Shown here in pieces: positions 1 through 8,629 of a stretch of DNA of 13,689 bases. The stretch lies in NCBI GenBank assembly GCA_012735355.1, contig JAAYHP010000216.1:1-13689 (forward strand). Reading direction: 5' to 3'. Position 1 is the first letter of the stretch. Each line of letters starts with the position of its first letter. The DNA is from Lysinibacillus sp. Its GTDB lineage: Bacteria > Bacillota > Bacilli > Bacillales_A > Planococcaceae. A model generated the notes under the pieces. The model was not told where the DNA came from. It ran no database searches and saw nothing but the letters and a program-made list of their open reading frames with translations. The position numbers and the translations under genes are program-made.

Positions 1-293
1 ACGTAAAGCTGATAGGATCCGTAAGCCTCATAAACGTTGACATCACCTCGAATAAACACTTGCATGCCATCTTCAGGCCGGAATTTCAATTGGCTCGCTT
101 GGGAACGAAACATCAATGCGTTTATACGTGCACTATCATCCTTTAAAGTAAAATAAATATGTCCTGTTGTATGTATTTTCACATTGGATAGTTCACCTTT
201 TACGTAAACATCACGAAGGTGTGGATCTGCATCAAATTTTCGTTTTATATACTTTGTTAATGCTTTAACAGTTAAATATGAAGATGGAGTCAT
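1..293 (-). CDS. xseA: Exodeoxyribonuclease VII large subunit, N-terminal part (cut by window start)
   Basis: The first 97 codons of the large subunit of exonuclease VII, which with XseB degrades single-stranded DNA to oligonucleotides. The visible protein begins [20 protein letters not shown] and contains the N-terminal OB-fold nucleic-acid-binding domain, with the family segments VKGELSN (about residues 31-37), [12 protein letters not shown] (41-52) and the conserved FRPEDGMQV stretch near residue 71. The catalytic domain lies outside the window. ATG at 293 is chosen because AAAGGAGA lies 7-8 bases upstream (301-308) and the protein starts as the family usually does. It follows folD, as in B. 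subtilis, but a hairpin at 351-379 lies between the two genes, so co-transcription may be only partial. Identity is near certain. Confidence 0.95.
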   Translation of the reverse strand, partial: MTPSSYLTVKALTKYIKRKFDADPHLRDVYVKGELSNVKIHTTGHIYFTLKDDSARINALMFRSQASQLKFRPEDGMQVFIRGDVNVYEAYGSYQLY

Positions 294-350
294 GAAGTTT
301 TCTCCTTTAAAAGATAAATCTGTTATAGTACAACTATTGTGACCAAGAGA

Positions 351-379
351 AAAGCTGTTTCTCATAGAAAAACAGCTTT
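351..379 (-). terminator. Hairpin between folD and xseA, possible weak terminator or attenuator
   Basis: Perfect 10-bp inverted repeat AAAGCTGTTT / AAACAGCTTT with a 9-base loop, 28 bases after the folD stop. Read on the minus strand it is followed only by TCTCTTGG, a poor U-tract. On the plus strand it is followed by a T-rich stretch. It could be a partial terminator or an RNA-stability element between folD and xseA. The stem is certain; its function is inferred. Confidence 0.5.
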
Positions 380-406
380 CATAATTTTATTTTACATGTT
401 TTATCG

Positions 407-1261
407 TTACTTGTCGCCTAAAGTTTTTTCAGCGGATTGAACTGTATTATATAATAGCATTGTAATCGTCATTGGTCCAACTCCTCCTGGAACAGGAGTA
501 ATATGGGAGCTGATTGGTTCAACTTCTTCAAAATTCACATCGCCAACTAATTTATTGTTTTCATCGCGATTAATTCCCACATCAATAACGACTGCGCCTG
601 GTTTTACATGTTCTTTCGTAATGAAATTCGCACGACCTACAGCAGCGACTAAAATATCCGCCTGTTTTGTAATAGATGGTAAATCTTTCGTTTTCGAGTG
701 GGTATATGTAACCGTTGCATCTTTTTGTAGTAACAGTTGTCCCATCGGTTTTCCAACGATATGGCTACGCCCTACAACAACTGCATGTTTTCCAGCAATT
801 TCGATGCCCGAATATTCAAGAAGTTTCATTACTCCAAATGGAGTACATGGTAGGAATGTCTCTTGTCCTAACATCATTTTTCCTACACTAACAGGTGAAA
901 AACCATCCACATCTTTATCAGGTGAAATGGTTGCAATAACTTTGTCTTCATTAATGTGTTTTGGAAGTGGAAGTTGTACTAGAATACCGTGTATATCATC
1001 ACGGTTGTTTAATGTGCGTATTTGTTCAAGCAATTCTTCTTCTGTCGTATTTTCCGGTAGTTTAATGACTTCGGAATAAATACCAATCGCTTCGCAGGAA
1101 CGGTGTTTATTGCGTACGTAAGTTTGAGATGCCGGATTTTCACCAACTAAAATAACGGCGAGTCCCGGTGTTACACCTTTGGATTTTAAATTTTCAACAC
1201 GTTCCGCGATGGATTCTCGAATCTTTTGTCCAATCTCTTTCCCATTGATGATTTGAGCCAT
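407..1261 (-). CDS. folD: Bifunctional methylenetetrahydrofolate dehydrogenase / methenyltetrahydrofolate cyclohydrolase
   Basis: Cytosolic enzyme of one-carbon metabolism. It oxidises 5,10-methylene-THF with NADP and hydrolyses the methenyl product to 10-formyl-THF for purine and fMet-tRNA synthesis. The 284-residue length is normal for the family. The substrate-site signature YVRNKHRSCEAIGI starts near residue 48, with Tyr48 and the catalytic Lys52. The ILVQLPLP segment is near 93-100, the Rossmann segment VVVGRSHIVGKPM near 161, and the C-terminal signature PVPGGVGPMT near 256-265. The ATG is preceded by AAGGAGGA (1270-1277) at good spacing. It lies 38 bases after nusB, presumably in the same transcript. 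Nothing abnormal is seen. Confidence 0.98.
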   Translation of the reverse strand: MAQIINGKEIGQKIRESIAERVENLKSKGVTPGLAVILVGENPASQTYVRNKHRSCEAIGIYSEVIKLPENTTEEELLEQIRTLNNRDDIHGILVQLPLPKHINEDKVIATISPDKDVDGFSPVSVGKMMLGQETFLPCTPFGVMKLLEYSGIEIAGKHAVVVGRSHIVGKPMGQLLLQKDATVTYTHSKTKDLPSITKQADILVAAVGRANFITKEHVKPGAVVIDVGINRDENNKLVGDVNFEEVEPISSHITPVPGGVGPMTITMLLYNTVQSAEKTLGDK

Positions 1262-1299
1262 TATTAGTTTTCCTCCTTGTTATACAAAAGGCATGTTTT

Positions 1300-1686
1300 T
1301 TATTTATTTTCAGCAAACTTTGAAAGTACTCCATTTACAAATTTACTTGATTTTTCATCTCCATAAGTTTTAGCTAATTCGATTGCTTCATTTAATACTA
1401 CAGGAGCTGGAGCTTCTTTCATATAAAGTAATTCATAAAGGGCTAAACGTAAAACAGTTCTTTCGATTTTAGGCAAACGAATTAACGACCAATTTTCTAA
1501 TTTTTCTTTTAGTTTTTCATCAATTTCTTGAAGATTTTCAGTTACACCATATACTAACGATTTAAAAAAAGGATCTAAAGGTTGTTCTTCTAAAATATGG
1601 CCGATTGCTTCTTTTAACGTTAAATCGGTATTGTCTAACTGAAACAAAACTTGCATAGCTTTTTCACGCATTTCGTGACGTTTCAT
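1300..1686 (-). CDS. nusB: Transcription antitermination factor NusB
   Basis: Small all-helical RNA-binding protein that, with NusE (S10), binds boxA RNA and promotes antitermination of rRNA operons. The 128 residues match the family's usual size. The N-terminal [18 protein letters not shown] is the conserved arginine-rich first helix, and the C-terminal segment [30 protein letters not shown] carries the conserved [16 protein letters not shown] pattern. GAAGGAG at 1694-1700 gives normal spacing to ATG 1686. In B. subtilis nusB follows accBC-yqhY. Here it is cut off from them by a foreign glpK and two terminators, so it needs its own promoter (a perfect TATAAT lies at 1720-1725). Confidence 0.97.
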   Translation of the reverse strand: MKRHEMREKAMQVLFQLDNTDLTLKEAIGHILEEQPLDPFFKSLVYGVTENLQEIDEKLKEKLENWSLIRLPKIERTVLRLALYELLYMKEAPAPVVLNEAIELAKTYGDEKSSKFVNGVLSKFAENK

Positions 1687-1719
1687 TAAATAACTCCTTC
1701 ATTTCTAACATTCGTACCT

Positions 1720-1725
1720 ATTATA
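1720..1725 (-). promoter_or_regulatory. Candidate -10 box of a nusB-folD promoter
   Basis: A perfect TATAAT lies about 35 bases upstream of nusB on the minus strand. No convincing -35 hexamer is seen at 16-18 bases. The need for a promoter here is inferred from the terminators at 1806-1835 and 1896-1942, which should stop upstream transcription. Confidence 0.45.
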
Positions 1726-1805
1726 CCTATTGTTTGCAAAAAATACATTAGCAAATCATTAATTGTTAAAAATACAACATTTTCTTATTATAACATTTCA
1801 AAATT

Positions 1806-1835
1806 AAAAAGACTTCCCTTGAATTTGAGAAGTCT
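1806..1835 (-). terminator. Rho-independent terminator downstream of the small-gene interval
   Basis: On the minus strand, AGACTTCTC and GGGAAGTCT pair (nine pairs including one G-U) around an 8-base loop, followed immediately by TTTTTAATTTT. It lies between the hairpin at 1896-1942 and nusB, making tandem stops against read-through into nusB. Confidence 0.65.
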
Positions 1836-1895
1836 GGAATAAAAAACTTTTTAGAAGATGTGAAATCTAAAAGAAAGCCCATTCCTTAGGATGTG

Positions 1896-1942
1896 AAAAA
1901 CTCCCTGAAATCAAAGGTGCTTGTTTTTGATTTCAGGGAGTT
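1896..1942 (-). terminator. Strong rho-independent terminator after the small gene and glpK
   Basis: A perfect 17-bp inverted repeat (1899-1915 and 1926-1942, core CTCCCTGAAATCAAA) encloses a 10-base loop. On the minus strand it runs into TTTTT. It lies just downstream of the small reading frame ending at 1952 and is the first strong terminator downstream of glpK, so it probably ends both transcripts. Confidence 0.8.
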
Positions 1943-1951
1943 GGAAACAAA

Positions 1952-2095
1952 TTACATCTGAATTTTATTTTGATTGTTTTTTGCTACTTCCTTCGCATGT
2001 TTAAATTCTTTTTGATACCTAACTTCTTGTGTTTTTGTAAGACCGTTATTTTTTTCGCCTAATGTTACATGGGGTGGTTTATTCTCACGATTTTT
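1952..2095 (-). pseudogene. Small hydrophilic protein gene without a normal start (YfhE-like)
   Basis: An open frame on the minus strand encodes about 47-50 lysine- and asparagine-rich residues, including the segment GLTKTQEVRYQKEFKHAK, and ends at TAA 1952-1954. From memory, the TQEV-x-Y-x-x-EFK pattern resembles the small Bacillus YfhE family, but this is uncertain. The frame has no ATG, GTG or TTG start. A ribosome site (GAGAGGAG) stands 9 bases upstream of an in-frame ATT at 2093-2095. A TTG 5 bases nearer the ribosome site is in another frame and stops after 12 codons. One extra A in the A5 run after it would join it to this frame, giving 50 residues. So this is either an ATT-initiated gene, a recently broken gene, or a sequencing error. 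A promoter upstream and a strong terminator downstream favour a real transcription unit. Confidence 0.5.
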
Positions 2096-2129
2096 AATTT
2101 CAAAACACTCCTCTCTTTATTGTACTTCA

Positions 2130-2158
2130 ACAATAGTTTGAGCTTTTTTAGATGACAA
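2130..2158 (-). promoter_or_regulatory. Candidate vegetative promoter for the small gene
   Basis: On the minus strand, TTGTCA (2153-2158) and TATTGT (2130-2135) are separated by exactly 17 bases, and the ribosome site of the small frame follows about 20 bases later. The match to sigma-A hexamers is 5/6 and 4/6. It lies just beyond the glpK stop. Confidence 0.5.
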
Positions 2159-2177
2159 TATAAGAAAAATCGTGATT

Positions 2178-3695
<1,518 letters not shown>

Positions 3696-3701
3696 TTAAT
3701 A

Positions 3702-3740
3702 ATTATATTTTATTATTTATTCTTGAAGAATCTTTAAATT
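3702..3740 (-). promoter_or_regulatory. glpK upstream region with a -10 box and a palindrome
   Basis: A perfect TATAAT lies about 35 bases before glpK on the minus strand. Immediately upstream, near the expected -35 position, is the symmetric ATTCTTGAAGAAT (3719-3731), a plausible operator. The -35 match is weak, which would fit an activated or repressed promoter. No long leader hairpin of the GlpP antiterminator type is seen between this box and glpK. Confidence 0.4.
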
Positions 3741-3763
3741 CCTTTGCTTAAGGAAGTATGTAA

Positions 3764-3807
3764 ACAAAAAAACATCAAAGGAGAACGTAATAATTCCCTT
3801 TGATGTT
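3764..3807 (-). terminator. Terminator of yqhY
   Basis: AACATCAAAGG (3771-3781) and CCTTTGATGTT (3797-3807) form an 11-bp stem that on the minus strand leads into a run of seven to eight T. It begins 11 bases after the yqhY stop, so yqhY transcription ends before glpK. Confidence 0.88.
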
Positions 3808-3817
3808 ATTAAAACAA

Positions 3818-4231
3818 CTATTCTTCTGTCATTTGGCTTTCAAATTGTATCGCTGATATGTGTACATTGACTTCACTAGTTTCAATGGACGTCATATTAT
3901 AAATTGCTTGGCGAATACTCGTTTGAATATCTTTTGCTACTTTCGGTATGGAATAGCCATATTTAATGGAACAATATACGTCGATAATAATTTCACCATC
4001 TTCTGAAATAGTTGCTTTTACACCTTTTGAGTGTACTTTTTTACCGAAACGTTCAGCAACGCCTACTGCGAAATTACCGTGAGTTGCAGCAACACCTTCA
4101 ACCTCATTCGTTGCAATTCCAGCAATAACTTCAATCACTTCAGGAGCTACTTCAATTTGTCCAAGCTCCTCTTTTCCAGAAGGTGTTGGTTGTATAAAAG
4201 CTTTTGCAGCTTTTGCAGCCTTTTCTGCCAT
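3818..4231 (-). CDS. yqhY: Asp23/Gls24 family protein YqhY
   Basis: Protein of the Asp23 (DUF322) family, 137 residues. After an alanine/lysine-rich start (AEKAAKAAKAFI) comes the family domain from about residue 23 to 130: GQIEVAPEVIEVIAGIATNE, the GNFAVGVAERFGKK motif and the alternating IIIDVYCSIKYGYSIPKVAKDIQ strand-helix, all typical. There is no signal peptide or membrane helix. In B. subtilis YqhY is encoded directly behind accBC, and work there links its loss to toxic acetyl-CoA carboxylase activity, so a role in tuning fatty-acid synthesis is likely. Here a luciferase-like gene separates it from accC. ATG 4231 is preferred because GAGAGG (4241-4246) is 9 bases upstream; ATG 4240 touches that site. 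A candidate -10 (TATAAT, 4288-4293) suggests its own promoter. Confidence 0.92.
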   Translation of the reverse strand: MAEKAAKAAKAFIQPTPSGKEELGQIEVAPEVIEVIAGIATNEVEGVAATHGNFAVGVAERFGKKVHSKGVKATISEDGEIIIDVYCSIKYGYSIPKVAKDIQTSIRQAIYNMTSIETSEVNVHISAIQFESQMTEE

Positions 4232-4287
4232 CTTCTTCATCCTCTCTTTTTTGCGTGAATCACAGTTATCATAAACACGTTGTTTTT

Positions 4288-4293
4288 ATTATA
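4288..4293 (-). promoter_or_regulatory. Candidate -10 box for yqhY
   Basis: A perfect TATAAT, preceded by TG, lies about 55 bases upstream of the yqhY start on the minus strand. No good -35 element is seen. No terminator is visible between the luciferase-like gene and yqhY, so read-through is also possible. Confidence 0.4.
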
Positions 4294-4334
4294 CATGATT
4301 TTTTTATATACCTGTATGAAAACACTGGATTTTA

Positions 4335-5327
4335 TCACATTTTCTTTGAATTTTCCTTGAAACTTTGTGCAAGCAATTCAAAGGATCTTCTTCTTTTTTC
4401 TTGATTGAATATCGGGCTATTAACGATAATTTCATTGACTTTTCGATTACTTAAAAAATCGCTGAGCTCTTTAAATACCGAATCTTTTGAACCAGAAAAA
4501 GTGTACTTTAAAGTTTGTAAAACCATTGCTTTTTCTTGTTCATTCCACAATTCATCCATATTTCGTGGTGGCAACGTTTTTCCCCGTTTACCTCGAATCA
4601 TTCCTAAAAACTGTTGATAAAGGGTCGTTGCAAGAAATTTTCCTTCTTCTTCTGTCTCTCCTATAAATGCATTAATACTTACCATTGTATAAGGTTCTTC
4701 TAAAAATTCAGATGCTCTGAAATTCCTCCGATAAGTATTAATGGCATCATCTAATAAATCCGGCGAAAAAAGACTAGCAAAGGCATATGGTAACCCCATC
4801 GCTCCAGCTAATCTTGCACTGTAAAGACTTGACCCTAATAGCCAAATTGGAATTTTCAAACCTTTTCCAGGAACAGCAATGACCGGTCGATCTTTTTCAT
4901 CAAAATAGCTCATTAACTCATCGACTAATTCATCAAACTGATAAGCGCCTGTTTCATCTCGCCTTAACGCTTTTGCCGTTAACATATCCGTTCCAGGAGC
5001 GCGACCTAAACCTAAATCGATTCTTCCAGGATACATCGATTCTAGTGTGCCGAATTGCTCTGCAATGACTAAAGGGGAATGATTTGGAAGCATGATTCCT
5101 CCAGCCCCTACACGAATTGTTTTCGTTGCTCCAGCTAAATATCCTATAAGCAACGCTGTTGCTGAACTTGCAATTCCTTCCATATTATGATGTTCCGCTA
5201 CCCAGTAACGGGTGTAGCCACATTTTTCAGCATGCTGAATTAATGCTTTACTATGTAGAAATGATTCTGCAGGTGTTTCTCCTTCTAACACTGGTGCTAA
5301 ATCAAGAACTGATAATTTTGGTAGCAA
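4335..5327 (-). CDS. Luciferase-like (LLM class) flavin-dependent oxidoreductase
   Basis: Cytosolic TIM-barrel monooxygenase of the bacterial-luciferase superfamily, which uses reduced FMN and oxygen; the substrate is unknown. Family elements in order: [10 protein letters not shown] at the N terminus, YWVAEHHNM near residue 40, [20 protein letters not shown] near 75-95, [14 protein letters not shown] near 100, PIWLLGSS near 160, and a C-terminal helical end with [10 protein letters not shown]. It resembles the short single-domain group of B. subtilis paralogues such as YhbW and YceB. TTG 5327 is chosen because AAAGGGGAG stands 9 bases upstream and the product then begins MLPKLSVLD as relatives do. 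ATG 5354 has no ribosome site. The gene is inserted between accC and yqhY and is isolated from accC by a strong terminator. Confidence 0.88.
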   Translation of the reverse strand: MLPKLSVLDLAPVLEGETPAESFLHSKALIQHAEKCGYTRYWVAEHHNMEGIASSATALLIGYLAGATKTIRVGAGGIMLPNHSPLVIAEQFGTLESMYPGRIDLGLGRAPGTDMLTAKALRRDETGAYQFDELVDELMSYFDEKDRPVIAVPGKGLKIPIWLLGSSLYSARLAGAMGLPYAFASLFSPDLLDDAINTYRRNFRASEFLEEPYTMVSINAFIGETEEEGKFLATTLYQQFLGMIRGKRGKTLPPRNMDELWNEQEKAMVLQTLKYTFSGSKDSVFKELSDFLSNRKVNEIIVNSPIFNQEKRRRSFELLAQSFKENSKKM

Positions 5328-5483
5328 TTCATACCACTCCCCTTTCCCATTCATATTTAGTATATAACTTCAAATCCATAAAAACACTTTGGAAGCATTT
5401 AAAATAGAAAATAGATGGTTTTGTAACCCGTTTTTCTTACATAACAAACTATGTATCACCTTAATAACATTAGTAATTTTTGA

Positions 5484-5532
5484 AAAAAGTGAGGCTGTCT
5501 AAAAAGTTAGAAAACTTTCTAGACAGCCTCAC
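5484..5532 (-). terminator. Strong terminator of the accBC operon
   Basis: A perfect 13-bp repeat, GTGAGGCTGTCTA (5489-5501) and TAGACAGCCTCAC (5520-5532), with a further inner AAAGTT/AACTTT pairing, leads into TTTTTT on the minus strand. It begins 6 bases after the accC stop. The GAGGCTGTCTA arm resembles sequences often seen at terminators and insertion-sequence ends in Bacilli. Confidence 0.9.
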
Positions 5533-5537
5533 ACATA

Positions 5538-6914
5538 TTAATTATTTACTGTTTCTTTTTTCGTGTTTAACACGTCATTTTCTTCAAGGAATTTCGTATT
5601 GAATTTTCCTGATTTAAATACTTCATTATTCATTAATGCTTGATGGAATGGTATCGTCGTGTGAATGCCAGGTCCTTCGATGAAGAATTCACTTAATGCA
5701 CGATTCATGCGAGCAATTGCTTCTTCGCGAGTATCAGCATGCACAATTAATTTTGCCACCATTGAGTCGTAATATGGCGGAATTGTATATCCTGGATATA
5801 CTGCAGAGTCGATGCGTACACCTGGTCCCCCTGGAGCGATATACGTTTCAACTGTTCCCGCGGCAGGCATGAAGTTTTTGTATGCGTTTTCTGCATTAAT
5901 ACGACATTCGATAGACCATCCGTTGATTTTTATATCGTCTTGTGTTATTTCTAACTTTTCACCAGAAGCAATTTTTAATTGCTGCTGTACTAGGTCAACA
6001 CCTGTGATCATTTCAGTTACTGGATGTTCTACTTGAATACGCGTATTCATTTCCATAAAGTAGAACTTGTCCGCATTATAGTCATAAATAAATTCGATTG
6101 TTCCAGCACCTTCATAGCCACAAGCAATAGCCGCTTTTACTGCAGCTTCACCCATCTCAGCGCGTCTCTCTTCAGATAAAGCAGGAGATGGTGCTTCTTC
6201 CACGAGCTTTTGCATGCGACGTTGAACTGTACAGTCACGCTCACCTAAATGAATTACGTTACCGTGACTATCTGCTAGCACTTGAATTTCACAGTGACGG
6301 AAGAATTCAATGAATTTTTCTAAATATACGCCTGGATTTCCGAATGCAGCGGCAGCTTCTTTTTGCGTAATTTCAATTCCTTTTACTAGCTCTTCTTCCG
6401 TACGAGCTACACGGATACCTTTACCTCCACCACCAGCTGTCGCTTTAATGATGACAGGATATCCGATTTCAGCCGCCCACTTTTTACCTGTTTCAATATC
6501 TGGTACGATTCCTGTACCTGGCACTAATGGAACGCCTGCTTCTTCCATCGTCGCACGGGCAATATCTTTCATACCCATAATGCGAATGGATTTGGAAGAA
6601 GGACCGATAAATTTAATACCAGCGTTTTCGCATGCTTCCGCAAAGTCAGCGTTTTCCGCTAAGAAACCATATCCTGGGTGAATACCATCCACACCTGTTT
6701 TCTCAGCAACCCCTAATACCGCTGGGAAACTTAAGTAAGAATCTTTCGATAATTTCGGACCAATACAATATGCTTCATCAGCAAGTTTTACGTGCAAACT
6801 TTCACGATCCGCTTCAGAATATACTGCTACAGTTTGAATACCGAGTTCCTTACAAGCACGAATAATACGTACTGCAATTTCACCACGGTTTGCAATGAGT
6901 ACTTTTTTTAACAT
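5538..6914 (-). CDS. accC: Biotin carboxylase subunit of acetyl-CoA carboxylase
   Basis: ATP-dependent carboxylation of the biotin on AccB by bicarbonate, the first half-reaction of malonyl-CoA synthesis. The 458 residues are usual for the family. The N-terminal domain opens [20 protein letters not shown] and contains [10 protein letters not shown] (79-88). The ATP-grasp domain shows Lys116, Lys157 and the glycine loop [10 protein letters not shown] at 161-170, and the [10 protein letters not shown] segment with His207. [21 protein letters not shown] (224-244) and the active-site stretch [16 protein letters not shown] (287-302, with Glu288, Asn290 and Arg292) follow. All key residues are present. 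AAGGGGTGA precedes ATG 6914, and the gene begins 12 bases after accB, so the two are one operon. Confidence 0.98.
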   Translation of the reverse strand: MLKKVLIANRGEIAVRIIRACKELGIQTVAVYSEADRESLHVKLADEAYCIGPKLSKDSYLSFPAVLGVAEKTGVDGIHPGYGFLAENADFAEACENAGIKFIGPSSKSIRIMGMKDIARATMEEAGVPLVPGTGIVPDIETGKKWAAEIGYPVIIKATAGGGGKGIRVARTEEELVKGIEITQKEAAAAFGNPGVYLEKFIEFFRHCEIQVLADSHGNVIHLGERDCTVQRRMQKLVEEAPSPALSEERRAEMGEAAVKAAIACGYEGAGTIEFIYDYNADKFYFMEMNTRIQVEHPVTEMITGVDLVQQQLKIASGEKLEITQDDIKINGWSIECRINAENAYKNFMPAAGTVETYIAPGGPGVRIDSAVYPGYTIPPYYDSMVAKLIVHADTREEAIARMNRALSEFFIEGPGIHTTIPFHQALMNNEVFKSGKFNTKFLEENDVLNTKKETVNN

Positions 6915-6926
6915 CTAGCTCACCCC

Positions 6927-7445
6927 TTACTCAGTAGGTTTTACTAGGAATAGTGGTTGACCAAATTCTACTAGCTGTTCATTTTTCACTAGTACTTCTA
7001 CAATTTCACCTTTTATTTCCGCTTCAATTTCGTTAAATAGTTTCATTGCTTCAACGATACAAACAATCGTATCAGGCTCTACTTTGTCACCTACTTTTAC
7101 GTATGGAGGTGAATCTGGAGATGGAGCTTGATAGAACGTTCCTACCATTGGTGATGTGATTTTATGTAATGTAGGATCGTCTAGATTCACAGATTTTTCA
7201 GCTGGTGCACTTGCTTCAGGTGCAACTTCTACTTTTTCCACTGGAGCTTTTGGTTCTTCAGCTTTAGGCTCTACAGGTTGAGCTTGTTGTATAACAGGTT
7301 GTACTTTTGGTGCTACAACTTCTGTAACAACTCCATTATTTTTCTTTAGTTTTAATTTTGCACCATCAGCTTCGTATACAAATTCGTCTAATGATGATGA
7401 GTCAACTAATTTTATTATTTCACGTAGTTCTTGTACTTTAAACAA
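6927..7445 (-). CDS. accB: Biotin carboxyl carrier protein of acetyl-CoA carboxylase
   Basis: Carries the biotin that is carboxylated by AccC and donates carboxyl to acetyl-CoA on the AccAD transferase. It has 172 residues: an N-terminal segment (FKVQELREIIKLVD) with a family-typical LKLKK, a proline/alanine/glutamate-rich flexible linker (about 45-86), and a C-terminal biotinyl domain (about 95-170) with SPMVGTFYQAPSPDSPPYV and the biotin site EAMKLFNE. Lys135 is the biotinylated lysine. The common motif is EAMKMMNE, so the two residues after the lysine (LF) differ slightly. The start is TTG 7445, supported by AAGGGGTG 8 bases upstream. A minute leader frame lies just upstream (7462-7485). 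Confidence 0.97.
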   Translation of the reverse strand: MFKVQELREIIKLVDSSSLDEFVYEADGAKLKLKKNNGVVTEVVAPKVQPVIQQAQPVEPKAEEPKAPVEKVEVAPEASAPAEKSVNLDDPTLHKITSPMVGTFYQAPSPDSPPYVKVGDKVEPDTIVCIVEAMKLFNEIEAEIKGEIVEVLVKNEQLVEFGQPLFLVKPTE

Positions 7446-7461
7446 TTTATAGACACCCCTT

Positions 7462-7485
7462 CTATTTTTTGACTACAATAAACAT
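7462..7485 (-). other. Possible 7-codon leader frame before accB
   Basis: AAAAGGAG (7491-7498), 5 bases from an ATG, opens a frame encoding MFIVVKK followed by TAG, ending 16 bases before the accB start. It has a better ribosome site than accB itself. It may be chance: the same bases include TAAAAT, which could be a -10 box with the transcript starting downstream. Confidence 0.25.
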
Positions 7486-7542
7486 TTTATCTCCTTTTCA
7501 TAGATTTTGAAACATTATTTTTATTTTTTCTTAAAAATATGT

Positions 7543-7578
7543 AAAAAACAGTGCATTCGTTACGTGAACGATGCACTG
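7543..7578 (-). terminator. Terminator of the spoIIIA operon
   Basis: CAGTGCAT and ATGCACTG plus an inner CGTT/AACG pairing (one bulged base) form a 12-pair stem at 7549-7578 that leads into TTTTTT on the minus strand, about 40 bases after the spoIIIAH stop. It separates the sporulation operon from accBC. Confidence 0.85.
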
Positions 7579-7620
7579 CGTACTTTCTGTTATACAACAT
7601 TATTTGTTTTTTATTATTAT

Positions 7621-8160
7621 TTAATAATAATTTGATTGAACGCTAACTGTAACATTTTGAATATCATCTATATTTTGACGAACGATATAAATGATTTCAT
7701 TCGCTTGCGCTTTAGAAATTTCATCGGATAGAACAGTTACTTGCACTTTATCGTCTTTAACATGTACTAATGCGTCTGAATATCCTAGAGCTTCAATTAA
7801 CATTTCTAACATTGCTTCTGAAGTTTCACGTTGGATTAGCTCATTCATTTCGTTATACGCCTCATTTTTTTCCTCTGCTGTATATTGATCGGAAGCCATC
7901 TTTTGCGTTAATTGCTCCCTCAATTGACTACGTTCATTGGCAATTTCCATTCTTAATTCTTCAAACAAATGACTTTCGGATACTGTTGGTCTTGTTAATT
8001 CTTCCTCTACATTTGTTAAAGTCGTTTCTTCGAGGGTGTCATCCATAAAAATTGTCATTAAATCAAGATTTCGATTCGGTTCAAATACATAATACACTGA
8101 AATGACTGCGGCTAAACTTAATAATGTTAGTAGCCATACCGTTCTTCTTTTTACTTTCAT
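7621..8160 (-). CDS. spoIIIAH: Stage III sporulation protein AH
   Basis: Mother-cell membrane protein that binds forespore SpoIIQ across the intermembrane space to form the channel (feeding tube) during engulfment. It has 179 residues, against about 218 in B. subtilis. The N terminus KVKRRTVWLLTLLSLAAVISVYYVF is the signal anchor, nearly the same pattern as the B. subtilis protein. A shortened acidic linker follows (about 30-65). The extracellular ring-building domain runs from about 65 to 179, with FEELRMEIANERSQLREQL and the characteristic LGYSDALVHVKDDKVQVTVLSDEISKAQANEIIYIV. The size difference lies in the low-complexity linker, so function should be intact. The start overlaps the spoIIIAG stop (ATGA) and AAAGGAG lies 10 bases upstream inside spoIIIAG. 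Confidence 0.95.
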   Translation of the reverse strand: MKVKRRTVWLLTLLSLAAVISVYYVFEPNRNLDLMTIFMDDTLEETTLTNVEEELTRPTVSESHLFEELRMEIANERSQLREQLTQKMASDQYTAEEKNEAYNEMNELIQRETSEAMLEMLIEALGYSDALVHVKDDKVQVTVLSDEISKAQANEIIYIVRQNIDDIQNVTVSVQSNYY

Positions 8161-8558
8161 TGTTCATCTCCTTTACTTTCCATCGGTACAATCATAATTC
8201 TGTGAGCAGGTATTTGCATGACACTACTTATCGTTTCATGAAGTTGCATTTTCACTTTTGGATCTTTTGCACCTTCTGAAACAATGAGCAATCCTGATAC
8301 AGTCGTCCCTTCGCTACTTGAACGAAAATAGTTACTTAAAGTCACGTCTTTTGAAGGGTTTTCATCAAAATGAAAATATACTTTTACTTGTCCAACACCT
8401 TCTATTTCACTTAATGCTTGTTCAAGTCTACCTTCTGCCGAATTCGTATCATATCGCTCGCTTTTCGCTTCATCGTTCGTTACAGAAATGTACGCAATGA
8501 ACGCTAGAACAGCAATCGGAATCATTAAATAATGAAGTTTTGTCCATTTCTTTTCCAC
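8157..8558 (-). CDS. spoIIIAG: Stage III sporulation protein AG, short form
   Basis: Single-pass membrane protein whose extracellular domain forms the large ring of the mother-cell/forespore channel. Here it has 133 residues against about 229 in B. subtilis. It has a short N terminus, one membrane helix (about 10-25), then EGRLEQALSEIEGVGQVKVYFHF and, after about 20 residues, the core GLLIVSEGAKDPKVKMQLHETISSVMQIPAHRIMIVPM, which matches the family C terminus (GVLVVAQG...VPSHRV). The cytoplasmic N-terminal stretch, part of the linker and most of the beta-rich insertion between the two halves of the ring-building motif are missing. The start is GTG 8558, with no ATG available before the membrane helix. 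The ribosome site is unclear: a G7 run lies 15 bases upstream. Confidence 0.88.
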   Translation of the reverse strand: MEKKWTKLHYLMIPIAVLAFIAYISVTNDEAKSERYDTNSAEGRLEQALSEIEGVGQVKVYFHFDENPSKDVTLSNYFRSSSEGTTVSGLLIVSEGAKDPKVKMQLHETISSVMQIPAHRIMIVPMESKGDEQ

Positions 8559-8573
8559 CTCACGTTCTTAGCG

Positions 8574-8580
8574 CCCCCCC
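8574..8580 (-). repeat. G7 homopolymer upstream of spoIIIAG
   Basis: Seven consecutive G on the minus strand, inside AGAAGGGGGGGCGC in the 71-base gap between the mini-spoIIIAF stop and spoIIIAG. It is the only run of its kind in the window. It may act as the ribosome site at long spacing (15 bases), and such runs are prone to slippage. Confidence 0.6.
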
Positions 8581-8629
8581 TTCTCTAACCTTTCAAAACA
8601 TTGTATGACTGAAGTACAAGCTCTATGCT

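Noticed and set aside
555..1079. Long plus-strand frame opposite folD
   Set aside because: Antisense shadow of folD with serine-, proline- and phenylalanine-rich low-quality sequence and no ribosome site.
5484..5532. GAGGCTGTCTA repeat as an insertion-sequence end
   Set aside because: It sits as an ordinary terminator right behind accC, with no transposase remnant or target duplication seen nearby.
8559..8629. A frameshifted SpoIIIAF soluble domain after the mini-gene
   Set aside because: Only 71 bases lie before spoIIIAG; a domain of about 150 residues cannot fit in any frame.
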